Below, in pieces: positions 1 to 8,015 of a stretch of 64,000 bases of DNA; positions within the stretch are counted from its first letter, which is position 1; every line of letters begins with the position of its first letter. The stretch comes from an uncultured Alphaproteobacteria bacterium (GTDB taxonomy: Bacteria; Pseudomonadota; Alphaproteobacteria; Micavibrionales; Micavibrionaceae). The position numbers were made by a program, and so were the translations under genes. The stretch covers positions 1-64,000 of the forward strand of contig CALDTV010000007.1 in NCBI GenBank assembly GCA_937923625.1. Direction: 5' to 3'. Under the pieces are notes generated by a model, which searched no databases, had not been told where the DNA came from, and worked only from the letters and a program-made list of their open reading frames with translations.

Positions 1-1
1 G

Positions 2-283
2 CACACACAATTTACAGCGGAAGCTTATATCTTGTCTAAAGATGAAGGGGGCCGTCACACGCCATTCTTCGCTAATTACCGTCCACAATTCTACTTTAGA
101 ACAACAGACGTCACAGGCGAAGTGATCCTTCCTGAAGGCACGGAAATGGTGATGCCGGGCGATAACTGTAACTTCTCAGTGAAGTTAATTGCGCCAATCG
201 CGATGAATGAAGGCCTACGCTTCGCTATCCGCGAAGGCGGCCGTACAGTCGGCGCCGGCGTTGTAGCTAAAATTATTGAGTAG
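2..283 (+). CDS. tuf: Elongation factor Tu, C-terminal part (5' end outside window)
   Basis: Only the last 93 codons are present; the reading frame is open to the left edge, so this is a truncation by the window and not a broken gene. The fragment is the third (beta-barrel) domain of EF-Tu, with the stretches [22 protein letters not shown] and [12 protein letters not shown] that are near invariant in the family. EF-Tu carries aminoacyl-tRNA to the ribosome as a GTP complex in the cytoplasm, and this domain contacts tRNA and EF-Ts. A strong terminator follows at once and the next gene is convergent. So this copy closes its transcription unit and is not followed by rpsJ or by secE-nusG as in many genomes. 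An internal TTG at 32 is not the real start. Confidence 0.97.
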   Translation, partial: HTQFTAEAYILSKDEGGRHTPFFANYRPQFYFRTTDVTGEVILPEGTEMVMPGDNCNFSVKLIAPIAMNEGLRFAIREGGRTVGAGVVAKIIE

Positions 284-331
284 TAGAATTACTATTTAAG
301 TGTAGTGTTTTTACACGCCTAAATTAATTTT

Positions 332-362
332 AAAAAGGTCGTTAGAAATAACGGCCTTTTTT
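332..362. terminator. Bidirectional rho-independent terminator after tuf
   Basis: An 8-bp stem (337-344 with 349-356, one G-U pair) closes a GAAA loop. It is flanked by A residues on the left and a T run on the right, so it can end tuf on the + strand and the thioredoxin-like gene on the - strand. Confidence 0.85.
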
Positions 363-387
363 ATTTAATGATAATAATTTCAAAGAA

Positions 388-849
388 CTATTGTAGAAAA
401 TTTCTAATTTCTTCTGTTGTCACATGACCTTGCTGCGTAACGTCACCATTCGCATTAATCAATGCGATAAAGGGGATATACCCTGAGAACTCTATACCTA
501 ATTCGTTTAAAGAAGCGCCCATATGATACTCTGTATCCCAGACAATCGGCTCTATCGTTGAATCAGGAAACTTATTCAAAAATCTTTTAAGACGATTTTG
601 GTCTTTGTTCATTGAAATAGCCTTAATTGATTTCGGAAATTCTTTTTCAATTTTGGTTAGCTCAGGATAGATGACCTGACAATGCGGACACCATGACGCG
701 TACACCAACAAAACTCTCTTTTTTCCAGAATTTAAATCTAAAACCTCTGAGAGATTATCAGTATTAATCTCCTTATAATGACTTTGCGCTAGAGCGTTAT
801 TTGAGATCGCTGAGGCGGATAATAAAATGATGAAAAGTAACAGTCGCAT
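388..849 (-). CDS. Exported thioredoxin-fold protein
   Basis: A 153-residue protein with a signal peptide (hydrophobic residues 2-14, likely cleavage after ALA at about 21) and one thioredoxin domain. The active site is WCPHC with cysteines 54 and 57, preceded by the VLLVYAS strand typical of TlpA/thioredoxin-like proteins. A SGYIPFIALI segment supplies the cis-proline loop. It should act in the periplasm, or on its face of the membrane, as a thiol-disulfide reductase or oxidase; the substrate cannot be read from the sequence. It is a single gene convergent with tuf and divergent from the M32-like gene. The CPHC dipeptide resembles DsbA-like oxidases, but the overall size is nearer TlpA/thioredoxin. 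Confidence 0.8.
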   Translation of the reverse strand: MRLLLFIILLSASAISNNALAQSHYKEINTDNLSEVLDLNSGKKRVLLVYASWCPHCQVIYPELTKIEKEFPKSIKAISMNKDQNRLKRFLNKFPDSTIEPIVWDTEYHMGASLNELGIEFSGYIPFIALINANGDVTQQGHVTTEEIRNFLQ

Positions 850-1048
850 AATAATCCTAACTTAGTTTTTCAGATAAATACTATTTTCAGAGGTATTATT
901 CGGCATCATAAGCATAATTGTTACATAATAAGCCCAATTTGTACGCTTCAGACATTTACTTAGTTAAGCTCTTTTTAACCTAATTACGGCACTATATTAT
1001 ATCTTTAACTCATTAATATATAACATAATTATCAAAAGGCGTTTTAAA

Positions 1049-2623
1049 ATGACTGATGCATCTCAAGAAAAAGCTAATCTAAAAACCGTGGCAGAACCAG
1101 CCGAAGGCTATAATGATTTAAAGTTTTACTTTGCCAATTTGAACACCATGTTCAACATTCGTAATACCTTAGCCGTTGATATGATGACCGCCATGCCATC
1201 AGGCAGCTTGAAACGTCGCTTAAATGATATTTCATCTATCACAAAGCGTATATATGCCGAAACGACAACGCCAACAGTTACAAAATTGTTAGACAAAGTA
1301 GAAAACGAAGCCGCAAAGAATCCAGAAAATTGGAATGATTGGGACAAAGCCAACCTTGTTGAAATGCGCCGCATTCATTCACATCTATCGGCATTGCCGC
1401 CAGATCTTTACATTGCGTCAGTTCAAATTGCGAACCAAGGGCGCCGCATGCATGCCGATGCGATGCGCGGCAATGATTGGAAAGCAGCCGAACCCCATAT
1501 TGAAAAAGTCGTAGATTTATATCGCCGTATAGGTGATTTAAAACAAAAGAAATTTGAAACAGCATCACCTTATCGGGCTTTATTAGCAGGCTACGCCAGT
1601 GACATATCCATGCACCAAATGGATGATCTTTATGACTCTTTATTGGGCCCTTTAAATAGTCTTTATCTAAAGGCATTAGAAAAACAAAAAAGCCAACCAG
1701 CGCCAATAGCATTAGAAGGTAGCTTTAGCAAAAAAGACCAAATGTGGTTGAACAAAACTATTTTAGAAATGATTGGTTTTGATTTTGAACGCGGCGGCTT
1801 ATATGTCTCAAACTTGACCCCTATGACAGGCGGGAATGCAGATGATGTAAGGGTTTTGGTACGTTGTGATGACAACACAAACTTCCTTGATTCTTTAGAA
1901 GATACATTATACCAAGGGGCGCGCGGGCTTTATTATCAAAACCTTCCGAACGAATGGAAAACCCAGCCTGTTGGTCAAGACCAAGGCGCAATCATGATGA
2001 ATGCCTTAAGTATTTTGTTTGAAACAATCATCGGTCGTACCCCCCAATTCTTTGATTTTATCTCTGTCCGTGCAGAAGGGGTGTTTAGACAGTTTAAAAA
2101 TAAATCTTTTGAACCAGAGAACTTGTATCAATTAAAAAAGATTATTAATCCAACATTAATTCGTAATGACGCGGATGAGTTAAGTAAGATTTTCCACGAT
2201 ATATTACGTTACCGCATCGAGCGGGATTTAATCAATGAAGGCATGAGCGTCAAAGACATTCCAGAGCGTTGGAACGAAGAAAGCAAAACATTATTAGGCG
2301 GCCAACCGAGCAATATTATGCAAGGTGCGCTTCAAAACCCTGATTGGTTTACAGGGCGATTTGGCTTTATCCCGACAAACACATTATCGCACGTTATGGC
2401 TGCCGAAATGCATGAAAAGATTTACAGCAGCAATAGCGACTTGTCTTCCCAAATACAAAAAGGGCATTTAGAAAATGTCAGTGAATGGGTTAAAGATAAT
2501 GTTTGTTCCGTTGGCCATAAATGTGGCCCCTTAGAAACAATGAAAAATGTCACAGGAAAAGATCTAGCAACGGACGCACTTCTTAAGCATTTAGAACGCC
2601 GTTATCTAAGCGATAAGCGCTAA
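1049..2623 (+). CDS. M32 carboxypeptidase homologue with destroyed active site
   Basis: The 524 residues match the length and much of the C-terminal half of the Taq-type metallocarboxypeptidase family (M32). Recognisable are LPNEWKTQPVG, the IRNDADELS segment, the YRIERDLI helix with SVKDIPERWNE, and the W-x-G-x-FG-x-x-P-T-x-TLS segment. M32 enzymes are cytoplasmic zinc carboxypeptidases using HExGH plus a glutamate in a downstream HES motif. Here residues 288-292 read YQGAR in place of HExGH, and 317-319 read MNA in place of HES, so all zinc and catalytic positions are lost while the scaffold is kept. The frame is intact, so this is a pseudoenzyme and not a pseudogene. It stands alone, about 200 bases from the divergent thioredoxin-like gene. 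Possible roles are peptide binding or a structural or regulatory function. Confidence 0.8.
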   Translation: MTDASQEKANLKTVAEPAEGYNDLKFYFANLNTMFNIRNTLAVDMMTAMPSGSLKRRLNDISSITKRIYAETTTPTVTKLLDKVENEAAKNPENWNDWDKANLVEMRRIHSHLSALPPDLYIASVQIANQGRRMHADAMRGNDWKAAEPHIEKVVDLYRRIGDLKQKKFETASPYRALLAGYASDISMHQMDDLYDSLLGPLNSLYLKALEKQKSQPAPIALEGSFSKKDQMWLNKTILEMIGFDFERGGLYVSNLTPMTGGNADDVRVLVRCDDNTNFLDSLEDTLYQGARGLYYQNLPNEWKTQPVGQDQGAIMMNALSILFETIIGRTPQFFDFISVRAEGVFRQFKNKSFEPENLYQLKKIINPTLIRNDADELSKIFHDILRYRIERDLINEGMSVKDIPERWNEESKTLLGGQPSNIMQGALQNPDWFTGRFGFIPTNTLSHVMAAEMHEKIYSSNSDLSSQIQKGHLENVSEWVKDNVCSVGHKCGPLETMKNVTGKDLATDALLKHLERRYLSDKR

Positions 2624-2698
2624 ACTCTTGTAGAAAATCATTTTTTCTTATATTATCTTGTCGATAAAGTTTCGATTAACATAATTTAAGGATTAATA

Positions 2699-3031
2699 AT
2701 GAAAAAATTTCTAGGATTACTGCTTATCGCAGGTACAGCAGCTACACTATCAGCTTGTAGCGGATTTTCACTACCAGCTTGTAATGATGAGCTTGACGAA
2801 TGTGACCGTGGTGGTGCTTACACTGAAGAGCGTACAGTTCAAGCTGGCACAAGAGCGCCAGTTATGAGACCAGCAGCACCAGTTGTTGTTCAAGCGCCAG
2901 CACCTGCTCCAGCGCCAGCACCTGTTATTACACAAGCGCCAGTGCGTCAGCCTGCTCCAGCACGTGTGATCATTGATGACACACCTGTTATGCGTAGTGC
3001 AGAGCCACAATTTACACACATCACAAAGTAA
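2699..3031 (+). CDS. Small proline/alanine-rich lipoprotein
   Basis: A 110-residue protein with a lipoprotein signal peptide: basic MKK start, hydrophobic stretch, and lipobox LSAC with the lipid-bearing cysteine at 20. After two more cysteines (28 and 34) the chain is low complexity. It is rich in Pro, Ala, Val and Gln with repeated AP pairs around residues 55-85, suggesting an extended linker that crosses the periplasm. No enzyme motif is present. It has its own terminator directly downstream. Function unknown; a membrane-anchored spacer is the most that can be inferred. Confidence 0.75.
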   Translation: MKKFLGLLLIAGTAATLSACSGFSLPACNDELDECDRGGAYTEERTVQAGTRAPVMRPAAPVVVQAPAPAPAPAPVITQAPVRQPAPARVIIDDTPVMRSAEPQFTHITK

Positions 3032-3052
3032 ATTGCGATCAGATATTATTTT

Positions 3053-3084
3053 TAAAGCGGGCTTTTTTTAAGCCCGTTTTTTTG
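3053..3084 (+). terminator. Rho-independent terminator
   Basis: A CGGGCTT/AAGCCCG stem around a short T-rich loop, with A residues before it and a run of T after it, directly downstream of the lipoprotein gene. The following rhodanese gene starts 18 bases beyond it. Confidence 0.85.
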
Positions 3085-3101
3085 TGAAAGGAATATAACC
3101 A

Positions 3102-3503
3102 ATGACTGATTTTATAACCGCCGCTGACTTCGTTGATCTAATCAAATCACAAGATGATTTAAACATATTGGATATCAGAACAAATATTGAATATCAGGCT
3201 TATCACCTTGATTATCCAACAACCCATATTCCGCTACATGAGGTCAACGCGGATAAAATCAACAGCATTTGCGCCCCCAACCAACCTTTATATATTTTAT
3301 GTAAAGCAGGCCCGCGTGCACAAAAAGTAAGTGAGTTTTTAACTGCCCAAAATATCAAAAATTTAATTGTAATTGATGGTGGTATCTTGGGCTGCAATGA
3401 CGTACATGCCCCCATTAAACAAGAAGATACAACAATTACCCCCGATCAAATTGGCACAGCCATACAAGAATCTGTCCAAAAATTTATGATAGATAATAGC
3501 TAA
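3102..3503 (+). CDS. Rhodanese-domain protein (single-domain sulfurtransferase)
   Basis: A 133-residue cytoplasmic protein covering one rhodanese domain. It opens with the LDIR element of the fold (residues 22-25) and carries the active-site loop CKAGPR with the sulfur-accepting cysteine at 67, followed by the typical helix and a VIDGG segment. Such proteins move sulfane sulfur from a donor to a thiol acceptor; the true partners are unknown here. The start ATG follows an AAAGGAA ribosome-binding site. Its 3' end overlaps the convergent transglutaminase-like gene by 4 bases. About 40 residues after the domain carry no recognised motif. Confidence 0.85.
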   Translation: MTDFITAADFVDLIKSQDDLNILDIRTNIEYQAYHLDYPTTHIPLHEVNADKINSICAPNQPLYILCKAGPRAQKVSEFLTAQNIKNLIVIDGGILGCNDVHAPIKQEDTTITPDQIGTAIQESVQKFMIDNS

Positions 3504-3997
3504 GCGATTTCACCAAACCACTTATTAAGCGCCGCCCAACACGAGCCGCCGCGGTCAAAAAAGTCATTTTGGTAGTCTAAATTAAACCATAATTTTTGAT
3601 AATCTATCGCTTCTTCTTGGGTGTAAATTTTAGTGAGCGTAAAGCAGCTTTTACCATTTTCCCATGAGCCGATTGTAAAGCCATGTTTTTCTAATGAAGG
3701 TTGAAAGCTAGGATCAATGATACGCCATACCCCATCTTGCAGAATTTCAGGATAAAAATGCGTACAGAGTAAATCTTTTGGCAACAAATCTTGTATCTCT
3801 TGCGGGATATGATCCTCAAACCACGTTGTTTCCGCGCACCGCCCACGCACGGTATAGCCCAAAACCGCCAGACGTTGTATCAGCTCTGTGCCTTTATAAA
3901 AGCAATTATTACAACTCTGCTCTGGTGTATCAGCCAAACAACTATAAGGCCGCGCCTGAATTTCTTGAAAAATTTCAATCGCCTGAGAATGATCCAT
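3500..3997 (-). CDS. Unknown protein with a transglutaminase/cysteine-protease-like triad
   Basis: A 165-residue cytoplasmic protein. The order of conserved-looking elements is Cys (C29 and C32 in SCNNC), then a helix, then His (H80 in CTHFYPEI), then Asp (D95 in WRIIDPSF). That is the layout of transglutaminase-like and arylamine N-acetyltransferase-like folds, where the triad Cys-His-Asp does acyl transfer or peptide cleavage. The assignment is by pattern only; overall similarity to a named family is not secure. It starts 4 bases after the stop of the upstream gene at 4002-4502, so the two are probably co-transcribed. Confidence 0.55.
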   Translation of the reverse strand: MDHSQAIEIFQEIQARPYSCLADTPEQSCNNCFYKGTELIQRLAVLGYTVRGRCAETTWFEDHIPQEIQDLLPKDLLCTHFYPEILQDGVWRIIDPSFQPSLEKHGFTIGSWENGKSCFTLTKIYTQEEAIDYQKLWFNLDYQNDFFDRGGSCWAALNKWFGEIA

Positions 3998-4001
3998 TGA
4001 G

Positions 4002-4502
4002 TCACCTATTAATGAGAGTCATATTATCTAAATTTATACGGTCGGTTTCAAGGTGAACTGCCAGCCACCAAGCATAGCGATTAAGCTGACGACCATCCAC
4101 TCCCTTGGCCATAATGGAAGATTCGATGCCAAGATCAAGATGCCCCCCTTCCCCTTCACTTTTAGTCGGGACGTTAATGCAAAAAGGAAGGCGGCGCGCT
4201 TTTCCTGCGGTCACATGCCCTACCCTATCAAGTTCACACATCGTCTGCACAACCACAGGCTGAAGCTCCGAAGCCGAAATGTCGCCTTCCGTATCTTCAC
4301 AACGCAATGTAAGTAAGGGGCGATCAGCCCGCATATCTTTGCGGGGCTCTATGATAACAAAACCTTCAACTGTTTCAGGATTAACATTAGTAACATCTAA
4401 TTTAATACGCCCTGTTAAGCGCGGACAGAGTTGTTGAAAAATCACCTTACCTATTACGCAGACGATAACACCAAGCGTCATACTCGTGAACAAATCCATC
4501 AA
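4002..4502 (-). CDS. Unknown protein with one N-terminal membrane segment
   Basis: A 166-residue protein. Residues 5-25 form a hydrophobic helix, then the rest is soluble with alternating hydrophobic residues that suggest a beta-rich domain. I recognise no family. It sits between the FadN-like gene (which ends 19 bases upstream of it) and the transglutaminase-like gene, all leftward, and may be the middle member of a read-through unit from the fatty-acid operon. Confidence 0.6.
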   Translation of the reverse strand: MMDLFTSMTLGVIVCVIGKVIFQQLCPRLTGRIKLDVTNVNPETVEGFVIIEPRKDMRADRPLLTLRCEDTEGDISASELQPVVVQTMCELDRVGHVTAGKARRLPFCINVPTKSEGEGGHLDLGIESSIMAKGVDGRQLNRYAWWLAVHLETDRINLDNMTLINR

Positions 4503-4521
4503 ATCACCTATTCATCGCGCC

Positions 4522-6954
4522 CTAATTTCTTAATGGCTTGCCTTTTTCAAGCATATGCTCAACACGGTTTTGTGTTCCTTCAATGCGGACCAGCTTCATG
4601 AATTCTTCACGCTCTAATTTAAACATATCTTCTTCATGCAAGGGTTGCGTCCAGTCAGCTTTTGCCCCACCGGTCAGCACGCGCGCAACGGATGCAGACA
4701 CTACCGCATCATACGGCGTTGCCTTACCAGATTTACACAAATCTGAGACAGCCATATCCAAAGCCATTTTTCCCGCAGGACCCGGCAAACGAATTTCTTC
4801 GACAGGTTCGGGCGCGGTGTAATTTTTCGCCAATTCCAATGCTTTTTCTTTGGCATCAAATAGCAGTCGATCACGGTTCATGGTGATGCCATCACTGCTC
4901 CGTAAGTACATATATTCTTTTGCTTCTTGCGCAGATTTGGCAACAGTCGCCATCGCAATAAGCTCAAACGCCTTACGCACTGCCCCCATCGGGGTTTCAT
5001 TCGGGGCAAACCAAATTTTCTTCTCACCTGTGACGCCGCCAACATCTTTGCCGTATTTTTGACGCTCCGCATCCTTGTAACGCTTAACCATTTCAACACA
5101 GCCACCCCAAGCAGGAAGCAAACCAACACCCACTTCGACTAAGCCAGTGTATGTTTCAGCGTGTGCTTGAACGTGATCTGCATAAAGGGAGATTTCACAA
5201 CCGCCCCCCAATGCCATACCACTCGGCGCTGTGACAACAGGAAACGGGGCATACTTCAACGCTTTATAAATTTTCTGCCCACCACTTACCAACTCTTCGA
5301 TTTGCGGCCACATCGCAATATTCATCGCAAATAATGCTAAGCCCAAATTCGCACCAGCACAAAAATGTGAGCCTTCGTTGTAAATCACCATCGCTTTATA
5401 TTGATCATCTTTTTCGATCATCTTCATCGCTTGGCTGTACGCAGAGAAAACTTGATCATCAATCGCGTTCATCTTACCCGTAAATTCAACGCATAAAACA
5501 CCATCGCCAATATCCCAAACCGACGCACTTGCGGTTTTGATCACTGGCTTAGCTGATAATTTAATATCACGCAGCAACAACACACCATCGGGGCGTTTAA
5601 CATCATGATATTTTCCATCTGTTCCAAAAGCTTGGAGCTTGCCATCTTCAACGCGATAGAAACTTCCTTTGCCCACAGCATCAAGAAGGGCAGGCACATC
5701 CATGCCTTCTTCACGTAATTTATCAGCTAGCCATTTTGCACCACTGATCTCATCAGAGCCCAGCGCGTCGATCATTTCAAACGGGCCTTTTTTCCAATTC
5801 GTGCCCAGACGCATGGCCTCATCTACACTCGCGATATCATCAGCAATTTGCGGCACAAGCGACGCGGCATAGGCCAACGTTTGGCTTAAGACTTTCCATG
5901 CGTAATGACCGCCTTGGTCATCAGTTTCAACAACGGCGCGCAAGCCCTTCTTACCCGCTTTAACAGACGCTAGTTTTTGTTTGTTGCTGGCGCGGTACTG
6001 ACCTTCATCAAATTTAGAAGGATCAAGCTCTAAGGTTTGTTTTTCTTTTGCACCCTTTGGCGCACCAGGATTTAAGCGGTAAAACCCGCCCTTGCCTTTA
6101 CGGCCATTATATCCTGCCTCGATCATTTGGCTGACAAACGGATAATCTTGATAAATTTCACGGTACTTATCATCTTCGGGTAAGCTGGAGAGCATGCTGT
6201 TCGCCAGATAAGGCATTAAATCAACACCGACCAAATCAATCAGCCCAAACACGGCTGTTTTTGGCACACCAATAGGTTTACCCATCACCGCATCCGCCAC
6301 TTCCAACGGAACATTATCTTCCACCGCGACATTCAGCGCCCTTTGCATCCAAAACACCAAAAGGCGATTCACGATAAAGCCTGGTGTGTCTTTACAATGC
6401 ACCACACCTTTACCTAGACGCACATCGCAAAACTCTTCAATAATTTGCGCAGATTTTTTATCTGTCTGGTCACTGGTGATCATTTCCAACAAGCGCATAT
6501 AGCGCGGCGGGTTAAAGAAATGCGTAATCATAAAATCTTTAACAAATTCTTTTGGCTGTCCTTCAGCCAATTTAGCCAATGGAATAGTCGATGTGTTTGA
6601 CGTTACAATCGAGCCTTTCTTGCGGTGCTTTTGAATTTTTTCATAAGTTGCATGCTTGATTTTTAAATCTTCCAGCACAACTTCAACAATCCAATCACAA
6701 TCACTAATTTTTTCTAGATCATCTTCTAAATTTCCAACCTCAATCAGCTTGGCATTCTTCTTTGACATGAAAGGCGCAGGGTCAGCTTTTAACATTTTTG
6801 CCACCGCCCCTTTAGCAATAACATTCCGATCTTTTGCATCTTTTGGAACAATATCAAGCAAGACGACTGGCACGCCCGCATTGGCAATTTGCGCCGCAAT
6901 GCCACTTCCCATAACACCCGCACCAATAACAGCAACTTTTTTAATTTCGGTCAT
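4522..6954 (-). CDS. fadN: FadN-like bifunctional 3-hydroxyacyl-CoA dehydrogenase / enoyl-CoA hydratase
   Basis: An 810-residue fusion in the order dehydrogenase first, hydratase last, which is the FadN arrangement and the reverse of FadB. Residues 11-18 carry the NAD-binding GAGVMGSG loop; THFFNPP lies near the dehydrogenase active site. The crotonase part in the C-terminal half has HFCAGANL and GMALGGGCE, which form the oxyanion hole and acyl-CoA pocket. It should hydrate enoyl-CoA and oxidise the hydroxyacyl-CoA in the cytoplasmic beta-oxidation cycle. The start ATG follows the stop codon of the small membrane protein with no gap, and the thiolase heads the same operon, so the last three steps of the cycle are made together. 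The acyl-CoA dehydrogenase is not in this window. Confidence 0.93.
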   Translation of the reverse strand: MTEIKKVAVIGAGVMGSGIAAQIANAGVPVVLLDIVPKDAKDRNVIAKGAVAKMLKADPAPFMSKKNAKLIEVGNLEDDLEKISDCDWIVEVVLEDLKIKHATYEKIQKHRKKGSIVTSNTSTIPLAKLAEGQPKEFVKDFMITHFFNPPRYMRLLEMITSDQTDKKSAQIIEEFCDVRLGKGVVHCKDTPGFIVNRLLVFWMQRALNVAVEDNVPLEVADAVMGKPIGVPKTAVFGLIDLVGVDLMPYLANSMLSSLPEDDKYREIYQDYPFVSQMIEAGYNGRKGKGGFYRLNPGAPKGAKEKQTLELDPSKFDEGQYRASNKQKLASVKAGKKGLRAVVETDDQGGHYAWKVLSQTLAYAASLVPQIADDIASVDEAMRLGTNWKKGPFEMIDALGSDEISGAKWLADKLREEGMDVPALLDAVGKGSFYRVEDGKLQAFGTDGKYHDVKRPDGVLLLRDIKLSAKPVIKTASASVWDIGDGVLCVEFTGKMNAIDDQVFSAYSQAMKMIEKDDQYKAMVIYNEGSHFCAGANLGLALFAMNIAMWPQIEELVSGGQKIYKALKYAPFPVVTAPSGMALGGGCEISLYADHVQAHAETYTGLVEVGVGLLPAWGGCVEMVKRYKDAERQKYGKDVGGVTGEKKIWFAPNETPMGAVRKAFELIAMATVAKSAQEAKEYMYLRSSDGITMNRDRLLFDAKEKALELAKNYTAPEPVEEIRLPGPAGKMALDMAVSDLCKSGKATPYDAVVSASVARVLTGGAKADWTQPLHEEDMFKLEREEFMKLVRIEGTQNRVEHMLEKGKPLRN

Positions 6955-7218
6955 TTAAGACTCCTGATTTTGATAAATATTTTTTAGCCAATAATTTTTT
7001 ATGAACAATAAGGACATCGTCGAAAGCAGATATCCACCACTAGGAACAAATGCACCCCAAAACGGATGCGACAATCCAACGATTTGCATGTAAAGCACCG
7101 CAATCCAGTATGTTGCAACCGCAATACATAAACGCCGAGTCCACGATATTTCCCACGCTTTATTACTTTCGACCCGTGCATTGCGTTTTTTTATCGCTTC
7201 TAAATTTTCTTCAAGCAC
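6955..7218 (-). CDS. Conserved small inner-membrane protein
   Basis: An 87-residue protein with a basic amphipathic start and two membrane helices (about residues 30-48 and 55-75). The motif SWTRR before helix 1 and the string VPSGGYLLSTMSLLFIK between and within the helices recall a widespread uncharacterised two-helix family that I know only as hypothetical. The GTG start shares its G with the TAG stop of the preceding gene, and the stop is followed directly by the fadN ATG. It is therefore locked by translational coupling into the fatty-acid operon. A role tied to lipid metabolism is inference from position only. Confidence 0.75.
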   Translation of the reverse strand: MLEENLEAIKKRNARVESNKAWEISWTRRLCIAVATYWIAVLYMQIVGLSHPFWGAFVPSGGYLLSTMSLLFIKNYWLKNIYQNQES

Positions 7219-8015
7219 TAAGCCTTTTCCTCATCAAATTTAATGTCTGCACAAAACCAAAAAATACCAGATACAATGCCATCTTTAACAATTTCTTGAT
7301 CAATCATATCGGGCGCGGCAATCACATCTACTGTACCACCTAAAGTTTTAACTAAAGCCCAGTGATATTCTTTTTTAGTGTCAGGATTAATCATTTTTTT
7401 AGTTTCTAACACCTTACCTGTCAGCATCGCATAAGCTTCAGGTGGCTCACCTTCTTCTTCATTAAACAATCCAACAGGCATTAAGCTCTCAGCCGCCATC
7501 GCCATCGGCGTTTCGTCTGTTATATTATCCAAATCTTCTTCTGTCATTGGAGGGTTTTCTTCTTCATATGCCGCTTCAGATTCATATACATCAATTTCTT
7601 GAGCAAAGGCCGCAACGGAAAATTTTTCGATAAAGGGAAAGCTGATATCATTGTAAATTTTGTAATTCACCATATCAAATAGGCATGGACATACGCCGCT
7701 CTCAGGGTCTTTAGTTTCAGGATCAATCCATCCGTAAATTGAAGCGTCTAATGTTGTTTGAAATTCGTTTTCAACAAGGTTTAATGCGCCAACACGCATT
7801 TCACTCTTACCTCTAAAATAAGGGTGCATACCAACAATTGCATCCCCTTCGGCTTGGACCCAAAGCTCTGGGCCAAAATCTTCATCTTCTTCCCAACATA
7901 GATAAGCCCCCTGATGCGTTTTATATTCAAGCGCTTTGTTGGCTTTTGAAACTGCTAAATCTCCGAATTCATCTTCCGTTTCAACTGGAAAACCAATACA
8001 ACTCATATTAGACAT
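7218..8015 (-). CDS. Conserved hypothetical acidic protein in the fatty-acid operon
   Basis: 265 residues from the ATG at 8015. That start shares one base with the thiolase stop (TAATG) and has a GGAGAG ribosome-binding site inside the end of the thiolase gene, so I prefer it to an in-frame start 16 codons upstream. The protein is soluble and acidic with a Glu/Asp-rich middle (about 155-200). Cysteines occur in CPC near the centre and CWEED near the start; no catalytic motif is recognised. It is placed between thiolase and the FadN-like gene with no gaps, so it is very likely made with them. Function unknown. Confidence 0.75.
   Translation of the reverse strand: MSNMSCIGFPVETEDEFGDLAVSKANKALEYKTHQGAYLCWEEDEDFGPELWVQAEGDAIVGMHPYFRGKSEMRVGALNLVENEFQTTLDASIYGWIDPETKDPESGVCPCLFDMVNYKIYNDISFPFIEKFSVAAFAQEIDVYESEAAYEEENPPMTEEDLDNITDETPMAMAAESLMPVGLFNEEEGEPPEAYAMLTGKVLETKKMINPDTKKEYHWALVKTLGGTVDVIAAPDMIDQEIVKDGIVSGIFWFCADIKFDEEKA

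Noticed and set aside
32-283. Independent 83-residue gene with TTG start at the left edge
   Set aside because: The frame continues upstream to the window edge and is the EF-Tu C-terminus.
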